From positions 124,001-188,000 of the forward strand of contig CAWFGB010000007.1 of the NCBI GenBank assembly GCA_963815285.1: DNA of 64,000 bases. Reading direction: 5' to 3'. The notes below the pieces were generated by a model. It was not told the DNA's origin. It worked only from the letters and a program-made list of their open reading frames with translations, and did not search any database. The number at the start of each line of letters is the position of its first letter. The first letter of the stretch is position 1. The stretch is from JACCSI01 sp963815285. Its GTDB lineage: Bacteria > Acidobacteriota > Vicinamibacteria > Vicinamibacterales > UBA2999. A program made the translations under genes and the position numbers. Positions 46,230 to 54,734 of the stretch are shown piece by piece.

Positions 46230-48194
46230 TCAGCGCTCGCGCTCGGTTGACGTCGCGCGCGGCACGACGGTCACCGTGATGCTCGACGGATACTCCTTCG
46301 AGTGGTGCACGGCGTTGCGAGCGACCACGGGCTGTGTCTCGTCGTAGTTGTGGCCGCCGGTGTTGAGATTCCGATCGAAGCGCGGGAAGTTGCTGCTCGA
46401 CACCTCGATGCGCAGGCGATGTCCCGCCGCGAAGTAGTTGCTCGTCGTCAGCGGCTGCAGGGTGACCTTGTAGACCTTGTCCTTCTCCATCCTCACCGGC
46501 GGCCTGTCGTAGCCGTCGCGGTAGCGCATCCGCTGGATCGACTCGTCCAGGTTGTAGGCGCGGCCGTCCGGATAGACGTCGAGAACTTTCACCGTGAAGT
46601 CCGTGTCTCTTGCGTCGGACGAGACGTAGAGTGTCGGGACGACTGGCCCGCTGACTTCGGTGCCGGCGGCGAACGGCTCGGAGGTGTAGACGAGCACGTC
46701 CTGTCGCGCTTCCATGCGACGCTGGTCGAAGGAACCGGCGGTAATGGCGTTTCCGGTGCAGCACACATTGCCGCCGTAGGACATCACCGGGTTGCGCGGG
46801 TCGTAGACGAACGTATCCGGCGTGTTGGTGGCTGGTGGTGAGGCGACGAGGATGCCGTCACCCGTGAGCGAGTTGGCCTTACCGCTGCTCGACAGATAGA
46901 AGGTTAGTGGCTTCGCCCCGGCCGGCGGCCAGGTGTCCGACGACTGCCACCTGTTGAGCCCCATGGTGAAGTAGGTCACGTTCGGCAGCCGATCGATGCG
47001 TGTGTTGCGCTCGCCCTTCAGGAACCTGTCGAAGAAGCCGTAGAGGATGTCGTCGTAGTCGAGCCGCGCATCGCCCATGCTGCGCTCGCCAACGATGGTG
47101 TTCTCAGTGGCGCGGGTGAACGCGCAGTGCGTGACGGGCGCAATGATCGCCCACTGCTGATTGGCCACGTCCGGCTTCGCCGTCTTGCGCACGTGGTTGA
47201 ACATCTCGAGGTTGGGCCCGGCCGAGACGTCGTACCACGACATGTACCAGAGGCCGGGCAGGTTGAGTTGCATGTTGTCGTGCCAGAGCCCGCCTTTGTA
47301 CCAGGCCGGATCGTTCGGCGTGCGGCGGATCATCGCGCCGCCGCTATCGACCGGCATGGCCTCAGCAAAAATGCCGCGCGGCCCCTGCGCCTCTTTCATG
47401 ATGTCCTGCACGGGCAGGTGCCACAGCGCTGTGCTCCAATCGACCGGCGGCATCTGCGGCGCCAGATCGAAGAGACGGGAAGCGGCGACGAGATCCTCGC
47501 GTGGGGTGTCGCGAGGGAACATCGGCCTGACCTGATTCTGCTGGCCGTAGATCCAGGTGATGAACAGCATTTGGACCGCACCGCCGCGGTACCAATTGCC
47601 CTGCTCGTAGTAGGCGCCGACGCGGCCCACGCCGGCGCCGAAGCCCTGCACGTTCATCGCCGCAAATCCCGGATGACCGAGCGAGGCGACGGCCGGCTGC
47701 CACTCAGCGGTCGAGGAGCAACCCGTGGTGCCCACCTTGCCGTTCGACCACGGCTGCGTCGTGAGCCACTCGATCGCGTCGTAGCCGTCCGTGATCGGCG
47801 CGCCGAGGATGTCGTAGTTGCCTTCCGAAAAGAAATGGCCGCGCTCGTTCTGGACCACGTAGGCATAGCCGCGCCTGACAACGGCGAGTGGCGTCGACAT
47901 GTCGGCAGGCGCGCGGTTACGGACGTCCCAGTAGTTGAAGTTGTAGGGCGTCTTCGAGAAGACAATCGGCACCGGCCCGGCCGCCTGCTTCGGACGGTAG
48001 ATGTCAGTGGCTAGGCGGACGCCGTCGCGCATCGGCATCATCACCTTGCGCTCGACGATGGCGATGGATTGCAGCTCGTTCTCGAGGTCGACGCGCCGCT
48101 GCGCCTCGGCCGGCGAGAGTCCGCCCTGCCGCGCGGGCAGCATGACGGTGGAGGACACGACGAGGGCGAGCGCGAAGGTGACTGATCGCGTCAT
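46230..48194 (-). CDS. Exported CocE/NonD-family hydrolase (X-Pro dipeptidyl-peptidase-like)
   Basis: From ATG 48194: signal peptide MTRSVTFALALVVSSTVMLP, 654 residues total. The alpha/beta-hydrolase domain has VMMPMRDGVRLATDIYRP, the oxyanion tyrosine region IVFSKTPYN, and the nucleophile in VGTTGCSSTAEWQPAVA, where the second Ser context differs from the usual GxSYGG. The C-terminal jelly-roll is clear (EVSGPVVPTLYVSSDARDTD, LRIEVSSSNFPRFDRN). It hydrolyses acyl or peptide bonds; the substrate is unknown. The frame is open through the upstream repeat E, but the start with a signal peptide is preferred. Confidence 0.9.
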   Translation of the reverse strand: MTRSVTFALALVVSSTVMLPARQGGLSPAEAQRRVDLENELQSIAIVERKVMMPMRDGVRLATDIYRPKQAAGPVPIVFSKTPYNFNYWDVRNRAPADMSTPLAVVRRGYAYVVQNERGHFFSEGNYDILGAPITDGYDAIEWLTTQPWSNGKVGTTGCSSTAEWQPAVASLGHPGFAAMNVQGFGAGVGRVGAYYEQGNWYRGGAVQMLFITWIYGQQNQVRPMFPRDTPREDLVAASRLFDLAPQMPPVDWSTALWHLPVQDIMKEAQGPRGIFAEAMPVDSGGAMIRRTPNDPAWYKGGLWHDNMQLNLPGLWYMSWYDVSAGPNLEMFNHVRKTAKPDVANQQWAIIAPVTHCAFTRATENTIVGERSMGDARLDYDDILYGFFDRFLKGERNTRIDRLPNVTYFTMGLNRWQSSDTWPPAGAKPLTFYLSSSGKANSLTGDGILVASPPATNTPDTFVYDPRNPVMSYGGNVCCTGNAITAGSFDQRRMEARQDVLVYTSEPFAAGTEVSGPVVPTLYVSSDARDTDFTVKVLDVYPDGRAYNLDESIQRMRYRDGYDRPPVRMEKDKVYKVTLQPLTTSNYFAAGHRLRIEVSSSNFPRFDRNLNTGGHNYDETQPVVARNAVHHSKEYPSSITVTVVPRATSTERER

Positions 48195-48205
48195 GGACGT
48201 ATTAT

Positions 48206-48243
48206 GACGATAAGCTGCATTAGAGACCTTCCGGCCGGTCGGG
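48206..48243. repeat. Dispersed repeat, copy E (about 38 bp)
   Basis: GACGATAAGCTGCATTAGAG, ACCTTCCGGCCGGTCGGG. It lies 12 bases upstream of the hydrolase start, and the sorbosone-dehydrogenase remnant begins at its right end. Confidence 0.88.
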
Positions 48244-48804
48244 ATGGCAAGCTTCGGGATGACCTTCGACCCGCTATCCGGCGGTCTCTGGCAACAGGAA
48301 AACGGCGAAGTCGCGTTCGACGAGCTCAACCGCGTGGAGCGCGGCATGAACTCGGGGTGAATTCCGGATTGCCGGCCCAGTCAACCGCGTCGCCAACGGA
48401 GGCGCTCGCTCGTCTCGTGTCGGTTCCAGGTGCGCACTACAGCGATCCCGAGTTCAGTTGGAAGTACGTGCTGGCGCCGGCGGCGATTGGGCTTCGCCAA
48501 CACACGGGCTCTCGGCGAGGAATTCTTCGACGATCTCTTCGTCGGTTTCGCTCTGCCGCAGCCGCTGGGCGGCCCGCTGTTCCGCTTCCGGTTGAACGGT
48601 GCTCGTACCGAGTTTGCATTTACCGACACTCGACTCGCGGATCGAGTCGCCGACAACCTCGAGCCGCTGGAGATGACCGAGAGCGAGAGCCTTCTGATCG
48701 GCCGGGATTTCGGCGTCGTCACGGATGTCGAGACCGGCCGAACGGCAATCTGTTCGTGGTGTCGCTCATTAACGGCACGGTCTACGAGATCTTCAGGCGA
48801 TAGC
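48244..48804 (+). pseudogene. Glucose/sorbosone dehydrogenase, C-terminal remnant with frameshifts
   Basis: The pieces read FGMTFDPLSGGLWQQENGEV, FDELNRVERGMNSG, then in other frames VPGAHYSDPEFSWKYVLAPA, ALGEEFFDDLFVGF, and GPNGNLFVVSLINGTVYEIF. This is the C-terminal half of a PQQ-dependent sugar dehydrogenase propeller. The first half is missing, with the left border at repeat E. Confidence 0.82.
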
Positions 48805-48879
48805 CGCAACCTGACCCCGTGGTATTCTCAGGCCATCAAGCTAGCCGTGCGGATCGTCGTGTGGTCTCACTCGGAGGTC

Positions 48880-50076
48880 ATGATGGCAAGGCGACTTATC
48901 AGGCAGATAACGCGAGCCTTCTGCGGCGTCCTTCTGCTCGCTGCACCCGCCGCGGCACAAGGCGTGCCTCGCCTCGACTCGTATGACGGGGTCGCGGTGC
49001 GGATCCTGCAAAGCAACAACGCCGGCAACATCCATCACATCATCGATCCAAGCATCAACCGGGTCGTCGGAGTCATCAAGGGCTGTCCGCATGCCCACAA
49101 TCTCACGGTGCACCCCGACGGGCTCTACTATTACTGCGCGAACGAGCAGGACAAGACCATCGACGTGTTCGACACCAAGACCCTGCAGCTCGTTCAGCAG
49201 ATCCAGCTTTCGGAGCGGCCCAACAAGATTGCCGTCAACAAGAAATACCGGAAGATCTACGCGGCGATCGTTTCGCGGACGGCCAAGGTGGCCGGCCCGG
49301 ACTTCAAGCCGCGGGACGGCAGCTCGCTGCCCGCCGTCGTCGATGTGATCGACATCGCCACGCACAAAGTCATTCGCAGCGTGGCGGTCCACCATCCGGT
49401 CCACAACATGTTCGTGACGCCCGACGAGAGCCAGGTCGTGGCCGGCCTGAGGGGCGAGGTCGAGCCCGGGGAGCCGACCTTCGAGGTGATCGACCCGAAG
49501 ACCGACACGGTCGTCTGGGGCATGGAGCTCACGGGGCATCGACAGTACGGCAGGGACACTCACGAAGTCAGGCCGATGGCCTTCGAAGCCGGCCCCGACG
49601 GTTCGACGAAGCGCGCGTTCGCGCAAGCGACTGGGATCAACGCCGTGTGGGTGATCGATTGGACGAAGCGGCAGGTCGTCGAGCTGTTGTGGCCGCCCAA
49701 GCTGCCCTTGTGGCGACAGAACGCCGATGGCATTCAGACCGGCGACATGCATGGCCTCGAGGTGCTGCCCGATCGCTCGGCCGTGTGGGCGTCGAGCCGG
49801 CTCGACAGCCGCATCTACGGATGGACCCTCCCGGATCTGAAGTACATCGGCGCGGTGGAAGTCGGCCCGAGCGCCAACTGGATGACGTCCACTCCTGATA
49901 GCCGATACATGTACGTGGCCATCTCGGGCAGCGATCACACGGTGGCGGTAGACCTCCGCAAGCTGGCGATTGTCGCGAAGATCAAGACGGGCGCCCGTCC
50001 GGCCAGAATCAGCACCGCCATCCTGCCGCGCGATCGGGTGAATCCCACGACGACGGTGAGCGGGCAGCAGGAGTAG
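48880..50076 (+). CDS. Exported YVTN-type beta-propeller protein
   Basis: The ATG at 48880 has GGAGG 4 bases upstream and a signal peptide (AFCGVLLLAAPAAAQ); 398 residues. Propeller blades show VIKGCPHAHNLTVHPDGLYY, KTIDVFDTKTLQLVQQIQL, VVDVIDIATHKVIRSV, and NMFVTPDESQVVAGLRGEV. The architecture resembles YncE and the heavy chain of methylamine dehydrogenase, without clear catalytic residues. It is 4 bases from the diheme gene, so the two are almost certainly co-translated; it may serve as a docking partner for that cytochrome. Confidence 0.88.
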   Translation: MMARRLIRQITRAFCGVLLLAAPAAAQGVPRLDSYDGVAVRILQSNNAGNIHHIIDPSINRVVGVIKGCPHAHNLTVHPDGLYYYCANEQDKTIDVFDTKTLQLVQQIQLSERPNKIAVNKKYRKIYAAIVSRTAKVAGPDFKPRDGSSLPAVVDVIDIATHKVIRSVAVHHPVHNMFVTPDESQVVAGLRGEVEPGEPTFEVIDPKTDTVVWGMELTGHRQYGRDTHEVRPMAFEAGPDGSTKRAFAQATGINAVWVIDWTKRQVVELLWPPKLPLWRQNADGIQTGDMHGLEVLPDRSAVWASSRLDSRIYGWTLPDLKYIGAVEVGPSANWMTSTPDSRYMYVAISGSDHTVAVDLRKLAIVAKIKTGARPARISTAILPRDRVNPTTTVSGQQE

Positions 50077-50080
50077 GGCC

Positions 50081-50941
50081 ATGCGCGTGCGAAGGATGTT
50101 CTTGTCGCGCGCCTCCACTACAACGTGCGCCCTCTTCGTCTTCGCCCTCGCGACGTCGCTCGTCGCAGGTTCGGCGCGCACCCAAACCCCCGCGTTTCCC
50201 GGTCCCGCCGACATCGAGTCGTATCGCAACGTCGTCGAACGAGTGTTACTGACGGACCGTGGCGGCACGACGCCCGGCTACGCGGCCTGTGTAATGTGCC
50301 ACACCTGGCAGACGAGCGTGCGGTTCAGCCTCGAAACGCCAGCAACCGACAAGGGATGGACTCTCGAGCAGTCGCGACGCAACTTCGACGTCGTGACCAA
50401 GCTGGTGAACACCGCCGAGCCGGAGAGCAGCCGTCTGCTTCGCAAGCCGCTCACTGCGCAGGCCGGCGGTCTGGGCCATACGGGTGGTACTTACTGGGAG
50501 TCGCGCACCGCACCCGAATATCTCGCGCTCTTGAAGTGGATCCAAAGCTTGCCGAAGGACAGGTACGTTGCCGCGGCTGAGCCGACGCTCGACTTCGACT
50601 TCTTTCGAGCCTGCGTCCAGCGCGTGTTCGCGGTCCCCCGCGAAGGTCACATCCGCTGCAGCAACTGTCATTCGGCCGGCCTCATTGGCTTCGCGCCGGC
50701 ACCGCAGAGCGGGAGCTCGTGGTCTGACGCAGAAGCGAAGCGGGCGTTCCAGACCATCACCAGGCTGGTCATCCCCGGGAATCCCGAGCAGAGCCGCTTT
50801 CTGTTGAAGCCGCTGCACCCCGATGGCGGCGGGTCGTACACGCACAACGGCCCGCGGCGCTGGCAGTCGCGTAACGACCCCGAGTGGCAGATGCTCGCGG
50901 GCTGGGTCCGCGGCGAACGCAAGGGTCAAAACTGCTCATAG
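50081..50941 (+). CDS. Periplasmic diheme c-type protein
   Basis: A 286-residue protein with a signal peptide (CALFVFALATSLVAGSA). Two haem-binding motifs, CVMCH (about residue 65) and CSNCH (about residue 190), lie in two internally repeated halves: each continues with F..V/T.LV...PE.SR.L.KPL and a W.SR..PE/PEW segment. This looks like a duplicated planctomycete-type cytochrome c module. It likely accepts or passes electrons in the periplasm. No catalytic subunit other than the upstream propeller is adjacent. Confidence 0.86.
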   Translation: MRVRRMFLSRASTTTCALFVFALATSLVAGSARTQTPAFPGPADIESYRNVVERVLLTDRGGTTPGYAACVMCHTWQTSVRFSLETPATDKGWTLEQSRRNFDVVTKLVNTAEPESSRLLRKPLTAQAGGLGHTGGTYWESRTAPEYLALLKWIQSLPKDRYVAAAEPTLDFDFFRACVQRVFAVPREGHIRCSNCHSAGLIGFAPAPQSGSSWSDAEAKRAFQTITRLVIPGNPEQSRFLLKPLHPDGGGSYTHNGPRRWQSRNDPEWQMLAGWVRGERKGQNCS

Positions 50942-51036
50942 TCGCAGGATGCCTCACGTCGTCCGCCGCTGTGTTCGATGCGTGCCCCTGCTTCTGATGG
51001 CCGCGATCGCCATCAGCGCGTCAGTGAGTGCCCAAA

Positions 51037-51048
51037 GACGATAAGCGG
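51037..51048. repeat. Possible dispersed-repeat left end, copy F
   Basis: GACGATAAGCGG matches the fixed left end of the repeat for 12 bases and then diverges. It may be chance. Confidence 0.3.
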
Positions 51049-51125
51049 CCCATGCCCGCGCGTCTGCGAGTGTGCGAGCGAGGTTCGGCTCTTTCAGGGT
51101 ACTATCGCCGTTCAGGAGGAAACCG

Positions 51126-52346
51126 ATGCTCTCTCGCCGCAGCTTCCTCGCTTTCTCCGCCGCTCTTCCGTCGCTGGCGGTCGCGCCATCGTTCGCATCC
51201 GCACAGGCATCGCGCACGGTCCGGCTGCGGCCGGGCGGACACGACACCGGATATGACCCGTGGCTCGAGATCATCGGCGATCACTTTCTTCACAACGTGC
51301 GCGAGGTCGCCCGTCTTGCCGGCAACCGTCCGATCCTTGCGGTGGTCAAGAACAACGCCTACGGCATGGGCGATACCATCGTCGGTCCGCTCCTCGCGGG
51401 GTGCAGCGAAATCGGCGGCATCGCGTGCGTCCGGCCAGCGGAGGCGCTGGCGATGCGCGCAGCGGGCGTGCGCAAGCCGATCCTGGTGATGTCGGAGGTT
51501 GGCGAAGAAGAAGCCGTAGAGCTCGTGCGGCAGGACGTCACGCTGTCGTGTTGGTTGAACGATGCGGGTGAGCGCCTGGAACGGGTCGCGAAGAAGGCAC
51601 GCCGGACGGCGCCAGTGCATCTCTATCTCGACACCGGCATGAACCGCGAGGGCCTGCCGTGGCAGCGCGCGCTGCCTTGGATCGAAGACCTATCCCGCCG
51701 CAAGGGCGTGCGCGTCGATGGCACGTATCAGATGTTCGTGCACGACCTCGAGTTCGATCGCGTGCAGCTCCAGCGGTTCAATGAGGTCACGTCGCAAGCC
51801 ACGGCGCGCGGGATCAAGCTCGGTCTGCTGCACGCCGCGCCCACCTTCGAGTTGTATCGCCTGCCGGAAGCGCACCTCGATATGGTGCGCGTCGGCAATG
51901 CGCTGTTCGGCGCCGACCCCGGCGCCGAGTTCCGCGACAAGGTGGCGCTGAAACCGGTCTTCCGTCTGCAGGCGCGCGTCGTCCGGGTCGAGCGGGTCGA
52001 GCCGGGCGAGAGCGCTGGCTTCGGCCGCGCCTTCATGCCCACCGAACCAACGTCGGTCGCTCTGCTCCCCGTTGGCCACACTGACGGTTACCCGCCGACG
52101 GCAGGTGGCAGCTGCGAGGTCCTGATTGGAGGCCGGACGTACCCGGTCGTGCGAGGCGGCGTCGCGTCGGCTCATACGATCGTCGACGTCGGTGCGGAGC
52201 CACAGGTGCGCGTCGGTGAAAAGGCCGTCCTGATTGGACCGGACGCTGCGGCGGTGACGCCGCACGAGGTTGCGGCGCGGACCCAGGTGGGCTTCTACCA
52301 GATTATTACGAAGTTCAGCGCGCTTCTGCCGCGAAGGCTGGTGTGA
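51126..52346 (+). CDS. Exported alanine-racemase-fold PLP protein with altered catalytic site
   Basis: Start ATG 51126 with AGGAGG leader; twin-arginine-like signal (LSRRSFLAFSAALPS); 406 residues. The PLP lysine is K75 in AVVKNNAYGMGD; LHAAPTFELYRLP and HLDMVRVGNALFGADP are the barrel landmarks. The second catalytic residue, Tyr in the VGYG motif of alanine racemases, is Phe here (AGFGRAF); GYADG reads GHTDG; and the CMD/SMD substrate loop reads GVASAHT. So the standard two-base racemase mechanism is unlikely and the protein may act on another amino acid or reaction. The upstream open frame to 51072 is not used. Confidence 0.85.
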   Translation: MLSRRSFLAFSAALPSLAVAPSFASAQASRTVRLRPGGHDTGYDPWLEIIGDHFLHNVREVARLAGNRPILAVVKNNAYGMGDTIVGPLLAGCSEIGGIACVRPAEALAMRAAGVRKPILVMSEVGEEEAVELVRQDVTLSCWLNDAGERLERVAKKARRTAPVHLYLDTGMNREGLPWQRALPWIEDLSRRKGVRVDGTYQMFVHDLEFDRVQLQRFNEVTSQATARGIKLGLLHAAPTFELYRLPEAHLDMVRVGNALFGADPGAEFRDKVALKPVFRLQARVVRVERVEPGESAGFGRAFMPTEPTSVALLPVGHTDGYPPTAGGSCEVLIGGRTYPVVRGGVASAHTIVDVGAEPQVRVGEKAVLIGPDAAAVTPHEVAARTQVGFYQIITKFSALLPRRLV

Positions 52347-52418
52347 CGCGCGGAACGCGGCGGGCTCACGCCAGTCGCCCCGTCGCATCGATGGTGCGCA
52401 CATTGTAGTGGCGCGTCT

Positions 52419-52979
52419 CTACTTCTTCAGCAGCGGGTGCACGTATCCCGCGGGCAACACGTGTCCGGGATCAACGCGGAACACCAGGTAGTCCAGGTCG
52501 CTCTCAATCGCGCTGAACCAATGCGCCACGCCCGGCGGCACGATGATGACGTCGCCCGGTCCGATACGGCGGCTCTCTCCGCCGGCGATGGCCGGACCGG
52601 TGGTGCTCGGCCCGACCAGAACCTTGACGACGGTGCCCGCCGGATCCACAGCAGTGGCTCCGGTCATCGTGCCACCGGTCACGAAGGTGCCGGCACCGGT
52701 GATGACGTAATAAATCTCCGTGATGTCGCTGTGCGCGATCGCCGTTTGCTTTGCCTTGCCCGATCGATGGAGGATGCCAACGGCGACGTTGTAGGGGCCG
52801 ATGTCCACAACCTTGACCTGCTGATCCGCCACGCCGTCCGGGTTCATGCTCTTGAGTACCGTCATGAAGTCAGTTCGTGTGACGTCTGTCGCCGACGTGG
52901 TCGGCGCGGGTTGCGCTGCCACTCTGGCGGACGACGCTAACAGCACACTGACAGCAACAACGAAAACGGTGGGGCGCAT
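52419..52979 (-). CDS. Exported cupin-domain protein
   Basis: A 186-residue protein with signal peptide (TVFVVAVSVLLASSARVAAQ). A single cupin barrel: VAVGILHRSGKAKQTAIAHS with ITEIYYVITGAGTFVTGG, and RRIGPGDVIIVPPGVAHWFS. The final His is present. A C-terminal fragment of a paralogue lies at 19470-19557 downstream of the dioxygenase. Probably a small-molecule-binding or oxygenase-type periplasmic protein; function not assigned. Convergent with the racemase-like gene. Confidence 0.85.
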   Translation of the reverse strand: MRPTVFVVAVSVLLASSARVAAQPAPTTSATDVTRTDFMTVLKSMNPDGVADQQVKVVDIGPYNVAVGILHRSGKAKQTAIAHSDITEIYYVITGAGTFVTGGTMTGATAVDPAGTVVKVLVGPSTTGPAIAGGESRRIGPGDVIIVPPGVAHWFSAIESDLDYLVFRVDPGHVLPAGYVHPLLKK

Positions 52980-53010
52980 CGCGATCTCCTTGATGGGGTG
53001 CGGTGAGTAG

Positions 53011-54702
53011 TCAGTCGAGCGGCGGCGGCACGCGCCGCTTGGTCGCCTGTTCGAACGCGTAGGCCAGCGCGATCAATCGCGGTTCGCTGCACGCCGCGCC
53101 CGTAAAGCCGACCCCGTAGGGCGCCGGCCGCGCGTTGAAATCCGGCGGAAACGCTGCACCGGGCCTGTTCGGCACGACGCCGAACGGAACCACGATGATC
53201 GGGTAGCCGGCACGGGCCGCCAGCGCGGCGCCAGCACCGCCGGGCGTGAAGATGGCGTCGAGCTTGTGCTCGCGCAGCACTGCATCGATCCCGTTCTCGC
53301 GGCTGAGGCGCCGGTCCTTCTGCTGGTCCCGATGATTTCGCGCGCGGTCGGCCTCGAGGTCGATCTCGTCAGAGATGTCGAGGCGCGATTGCCCGTAGCG
53401 GATGGCACCCCGGCGCGCGTGCGCAAGGTTCCACTCGCGCAGCGCCGTGAGGGAGCTGACCGGCGCCGAGGGGCCGAGGCTTCGCAGCCACACATCGAAG
53501 TCGCGTTTCATTCCGTACTTGAAGCTGATCGAGCAGCCGTCATCCGTCCCCTTGGCGTGTTCTGCGCCCGCACAGAAATCCCAAGCGGCGAAGTTGTCCT
53601 CGGCCGCGGTGGTCGCGAGGCTCGGCACGTTCGCAGGATCGACGATGACGGCACCCTGCTGGCGCAGCACGGCAATGGCATCGGCCATCACTTTGGCTTG
53701 ATCCGGATTGAGCCCACCGCGCGTGCGGTCTTCGCCGGCGAGCGTGATGGCGTCGTAATAGAAGGCCCGCGGGATGCCGATTCTCGCCCCCCGCAGCGCG
53801 TCCAAGCCGAGCGAAGCCGTGTAGTCCCGCCCCGGCGGTGGTGTGCACGTTGTCGTGGCCGGGTCGGACGGATCCGGCTGCGCGCCCTCGAGGACGCCCA
53901 TCATGATCGCCGCGTCGGTCACGCTCCGCGTCATCGGCCCGGCGGTGTCGTGATCCAAAGTGATGGGAATCACACCATGGCGGCTGATGCGGCCGATGGT
54001 TGGACGAATGCCGACGAGCATGGTGGCGTTCGACGGGCTGATGACCGACCCGCCGGTATCGGTCCCCACGCTCGCCGCCCACAGGTTGGCTGCCGTGCCG
54101 ATGCCCGAGCTCGATCCGCCGGTGCCTAGCGCGGGCCGTCCATCGGACGAGTCACGCGGATCGGGTCGAGGGTCGTAGGGGTTGAATGCGAACCCACCCA
54201 CCGCGTTGTAATTGCCGGGCATCGCCGTCGGGTTGCCGGCGACCCAGTTCGCCAACTCAGTGAGCCCGGCCTTGGCGATGATGATGGCGCCGGCGTCGCG
54301 GAGATGCCTGGTCAGCGTCGCTTCATACGGAGGTACGTAGCCGGCGAACGCGAGCGCGCCGCCGCTGGTCGGCAGGTGTGTGGTGTGGATGTTGTCCTTG
54401 AGCGCCACGGGAATGCCGTGGAGCGGGCCGCGCGTGCGACCCTGCGCCCGTTCGCGATCGAGCGCGTCCGCCTCCTCGAGTGCGGCCGGGTTCACGTACA
54501 ACGCCGCGTTCAGTCGATCTTCGTACATCGCTAGACGCACGAGATACTGCGTGACCAACTCGCGCGACGTCAGCCGGCCGCTGGTCATCGCGGCCTGCAT
54601 TTCTGGAATGCCGGCCTCGACCAGACGGAACGCCGGCGATTGGGTCGCCGAAAAATTGGTCACCGCAATTACGCCAAGCAGGACGAGCAGTGGACGCACC
54701 AT
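53011..54702 (-). CDS. Exported amidase (amidase signature family)
   Basis: A 563-residue protein with signal peptide (LLVLLGVIAVTNFSA). The Ser-cis-Ser-Lys triad is visible: K102 in GIPVALKDNI, the glycine/serine-rich GTGGSSSGIGTAANL (about residue 198), and S219 in GTDTGGSV. IRPTIGRISRHGVIP follows as usual. It hydrolyses carboxamides in the periplasm; the substrate cannot be determined. It is 31 bases upstream of the cupin gene on the same strand and divergent from the TolB-PHP gene. Confidence 0.92.
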   Translation of the reverse strand: MVRPLLVLLGVIAVTNFSATQSPAFRLVEAGIPEMQAAMTSGRLTSRELVTQYLVRLAMYEDRLNAALYVNPAALEEADALDRERAQGRTRGPLHGIPVALKDNIHTTHLPTSGGALAFAGYVPPYEATLTRHLRDAGAIIIAKAGLTELANWVAGNPTAMPGNYNAVGGFAFNPYDPRPDPRDSSDGRPALGTGGSSSGIGTAANLWAASVGTDTGGSVISPSNATMLVGIRPTIGRISRHGVIPITLDHDTAGPMTRSVTDAAIMMGVLEGAQPDPSDPATTTCTPPPGRDYTASLGLDALRGARIGIPRAFYYDAITLAGEDRTRGGLNPDQAKVMADAIAVLRQQGAVIVDPANVPSLATTAAEDNFAAWDFCAGAEHAKGTDDGCSISFKYGMKRDFDVWLRSLGPSAPVSSLTALREWNLAHARRGAIRYGQSRLDISDEIDLEADRARNHRDQQKDRRLSRENGIDAVLREHKLDAIFTPGGAGAALAARAGYPIIVVPFGVVPNRPGAAFPPDFNARPAPYGVGFTGAACSEPRLIALAYAFEQATKRRVPPPLD

Positions 54703-54734
54703 GGTGCCGTCATTGTAAGAGGGCTTGGCGTACC

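Noticed and set aside
51037..51048. Sixth copy of the dispersed repeat
   Set aside because: Only 12 matching bases; kept as a low-confidence feature but not used in the breakpoint argument.
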